Assembly (NCBI GenBank): GCA_916048095.2
Contig: OU696590.1
Span: 3,137,001 to 3,201,000, forward strand
Length of the DNA stretch: 64,000 nt
DNA from: Sacculina carcini
Lineage: Eukaryota; Arthropoda; Thecostraca; Sacculinidae
Direction: 5' to 3'
Shown here: positions 63,001 to 64,000 of the stretch, piece after piece
Layout of the letters: each line of letters begins with the position of its first letter
Position numbering within the stretch: position 1 is the stretch's first letter
Program-made: the position numbers and the translations under genes
The notes under the pieces: model-generated
Told to the model about the DNA's origin: nothing
What the model saw: the letters and a program-made list of their open reading frames with translations, nothing else
Database searches by the model: none

Positions 63001-63850
63001 CATTAAAAAAGCGTTAGTTTGATGAACGTTTGTCAAAAAACACTTGACCAACCAATTAGCTTGTCCTGTTCTGCTGCCAACATTTTCTGGACCTGTACAT
63101 TAATAGAACGAATTTAAAACCAATTTGAAAAACATCATTGCATTTTTTCATAAAAAACACAGTTTCTTTTATAAAAAAAACATGATTACTCAATGAATTT
63201 TTTTTTGTTATGCTGACAAATTATTTCAAATATCCACATAATTAAAACCATCTTTAAAAACATGGGTTTTCTCAATGAAAAAAACCTAAACCACCGGACC
63301 CGGATGCACTTTCAAACAGTCTCCTGAGGTATTTATTGATAAATATTATTGTTTTTTATACTATTGTCAAATTATCTTTGAAATAAGACACGTAAAGATG
63401 TACAAAACATCAATTGAGCTCATTTCTATGTAATAAAATCTAACATCCGATGACAATTGGGGCTAATTCTAATAAAAAACAATAAAAAACTAAAAAAAAC
63501 ATGTTTTTTTACAAAAAAACCGCAACCAAAAAAAACGTTTTTTTTGCATCACTACACATGACTGCCAGCGCTTCGCCTTCGATGGGGGCGTAGCACCGCT
63601 CGGCGTCTCTGAGAAATCTGGATCCTGCCAGAGTTACGCGCCATTCACTTGTGCAGCAGTCTGGCGAGATTTTGCTGCATTTACAATGTTTCTGTCTCAA
63701 CCAGTAGTCGGTCCCAGATTTTGACCAGTCTGTGTGGAGGCATGTTGGTCGACCTGGTTCAAATATACCGACGCCGTGACGAATTTCTTTGACTGAGGCC
63801 ACCTGTGCGAGAGGTGCCTTGGTGGTGTGATCGTAGGCTCCGCCCACCAC
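60076..63850 (-). mobile_element. Ty3/gypsy LTR retrotransposon fossil (pol part) with hAT insertion
   Basis: Minus-strand order: RNase H-like region (about 63850-63560), interrupted by a hAT-like element (61975-63554), RNase H continuation (61950-61750), integrase zinc-binding and catalytic regions (about 61600-60715), and a basic, Pro/Gln/Ser-rich C-terminal tail ending at 60076. The integrase core with YHPQSN and the RNase H with SGTDYWLRQ or related sequence support Ty3/gypsy. Gag, protease and most of the reverse transcriptase lie outside the window or are absent. Broken at a few places besides the insertion; moderately old. Confidence 0.8.
61975..63554. mobile_element. hAT-like element inserted in the gypsy fossil
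   Basis: 1580 bp, inverted ends TAGAGATGC and GCATCACTA, with a perfect 8-bp duplication CACATGAC at 61967-61974 and 63555-63562. Subterminal poly-A/T blocks (CAAAAAACCG, TTTTTTTGG) resemble those in the nested element at 46626-47401. A scattered GCAGGGTTTGAGAA at 62326 resembles that element's end. No transposase. Confidence 0.92.
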
Positions 63851-64000
63851 TAGCGCCTCCGAGTATGCGTGTGTGTGTGGGTTTTGCGTGTGTGTGCGTC
63901 ACAATACATCAAACTCTTGTTTCGTTCTGTGTAGTGAGCAGCGCTTCTACAGTGGTGACCCCGTTTGTTTGCGTTCCTAAAATGTAAGGCAAGCCAATGC
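63851..64000 (+). other. Possible LTR end and leader of another retroelement (fossil)
   Basis: TCAAACTCTTGTTTCGTTCTG is followed by CTACAGTGGTGACCCCG. An ACA end followed by TGGTGACCCCG is the usual look of an LTR end joined to the primer-binding leader of gypsy-type elements, here on the plus strand and running off the window. No second LTR in the window, so this is only a suggestion. Confidence 0.3.

Overview
The window comes from an invertebrate metazoan genome. It has phase-consistent spliced exons of an animal LRIG gene, CA/TG microsatellites throughout, tRNA-derived SINEs and a broad mix of animal transposons (CR1-type LINEs, hAT, piggyBac, P-like, Helitron, BEL/Pao and gypsy fossils). 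The phylum cannot be fixed from sequence alone.

One host gene dominates. On the minus strand from 52712 down to 3033 I can assemble a 12-exon LRIG (leucine-rich repeats and immunoglobulin-like domains) gene: signal peptide, LRRNT, about 16 LRRs, LRRCT, three Ig domains, one membrane span and a cytoplasmic tail. Every exon joins in frame (phase 2 through the LRR exons, phase 1 through the Ig exons) and the sum is 3636 nt, 1211 residues plus a stop. Almost everything between 3 kb and 52.7 kb is therefore intron of this gene. Its 3' splice sites are unusual: nearly all are preceded by UG repeats rather than a pyrimidine tract, and several introns carry AC repeats just after the donor.

The introns are packed with mobile DNA. 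Intron 11 holds an almost intact CR1-group LINE (4068-8908). Intron 5 holds a nest: a P-like element with a second TIR element inserted in its left end and a SINE in its body. Intron 3 holds a hAT-like element and a MITE-like hairpin region. Intron 2 holds a TAGGGTGACC hAT-like element, a piggyBac end, a coding Helitron remnant and a non-autonomous Helitron. Intron 1 holds a tRNA-like sequence followed by a reverse transcriptase remnant, an RNase H-bearing LINE, a second Helitron copy in the opposite orientation, a degraded LINE, and a BEL/Pao fossil carrying a hAT that itself carries another hAT.

Upstream of the gene (52.8-64 kb) lie a second TAGGGTGACC element, a perfect palindrome, a piggyBac transposase relic with a LINE inserted in it, and a gypsy fossil interrupted by a hAT-like element with a perfect 8-bp duplication. 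The left edge (1-1300) holds a gag-like LTR-element piece and a hAT transposase relic. The most unusual items are the repeated Helitron-type 3' hairpins in two oppositely oriented copies, and the UG/AC arrangement at the LRIG splice sites.
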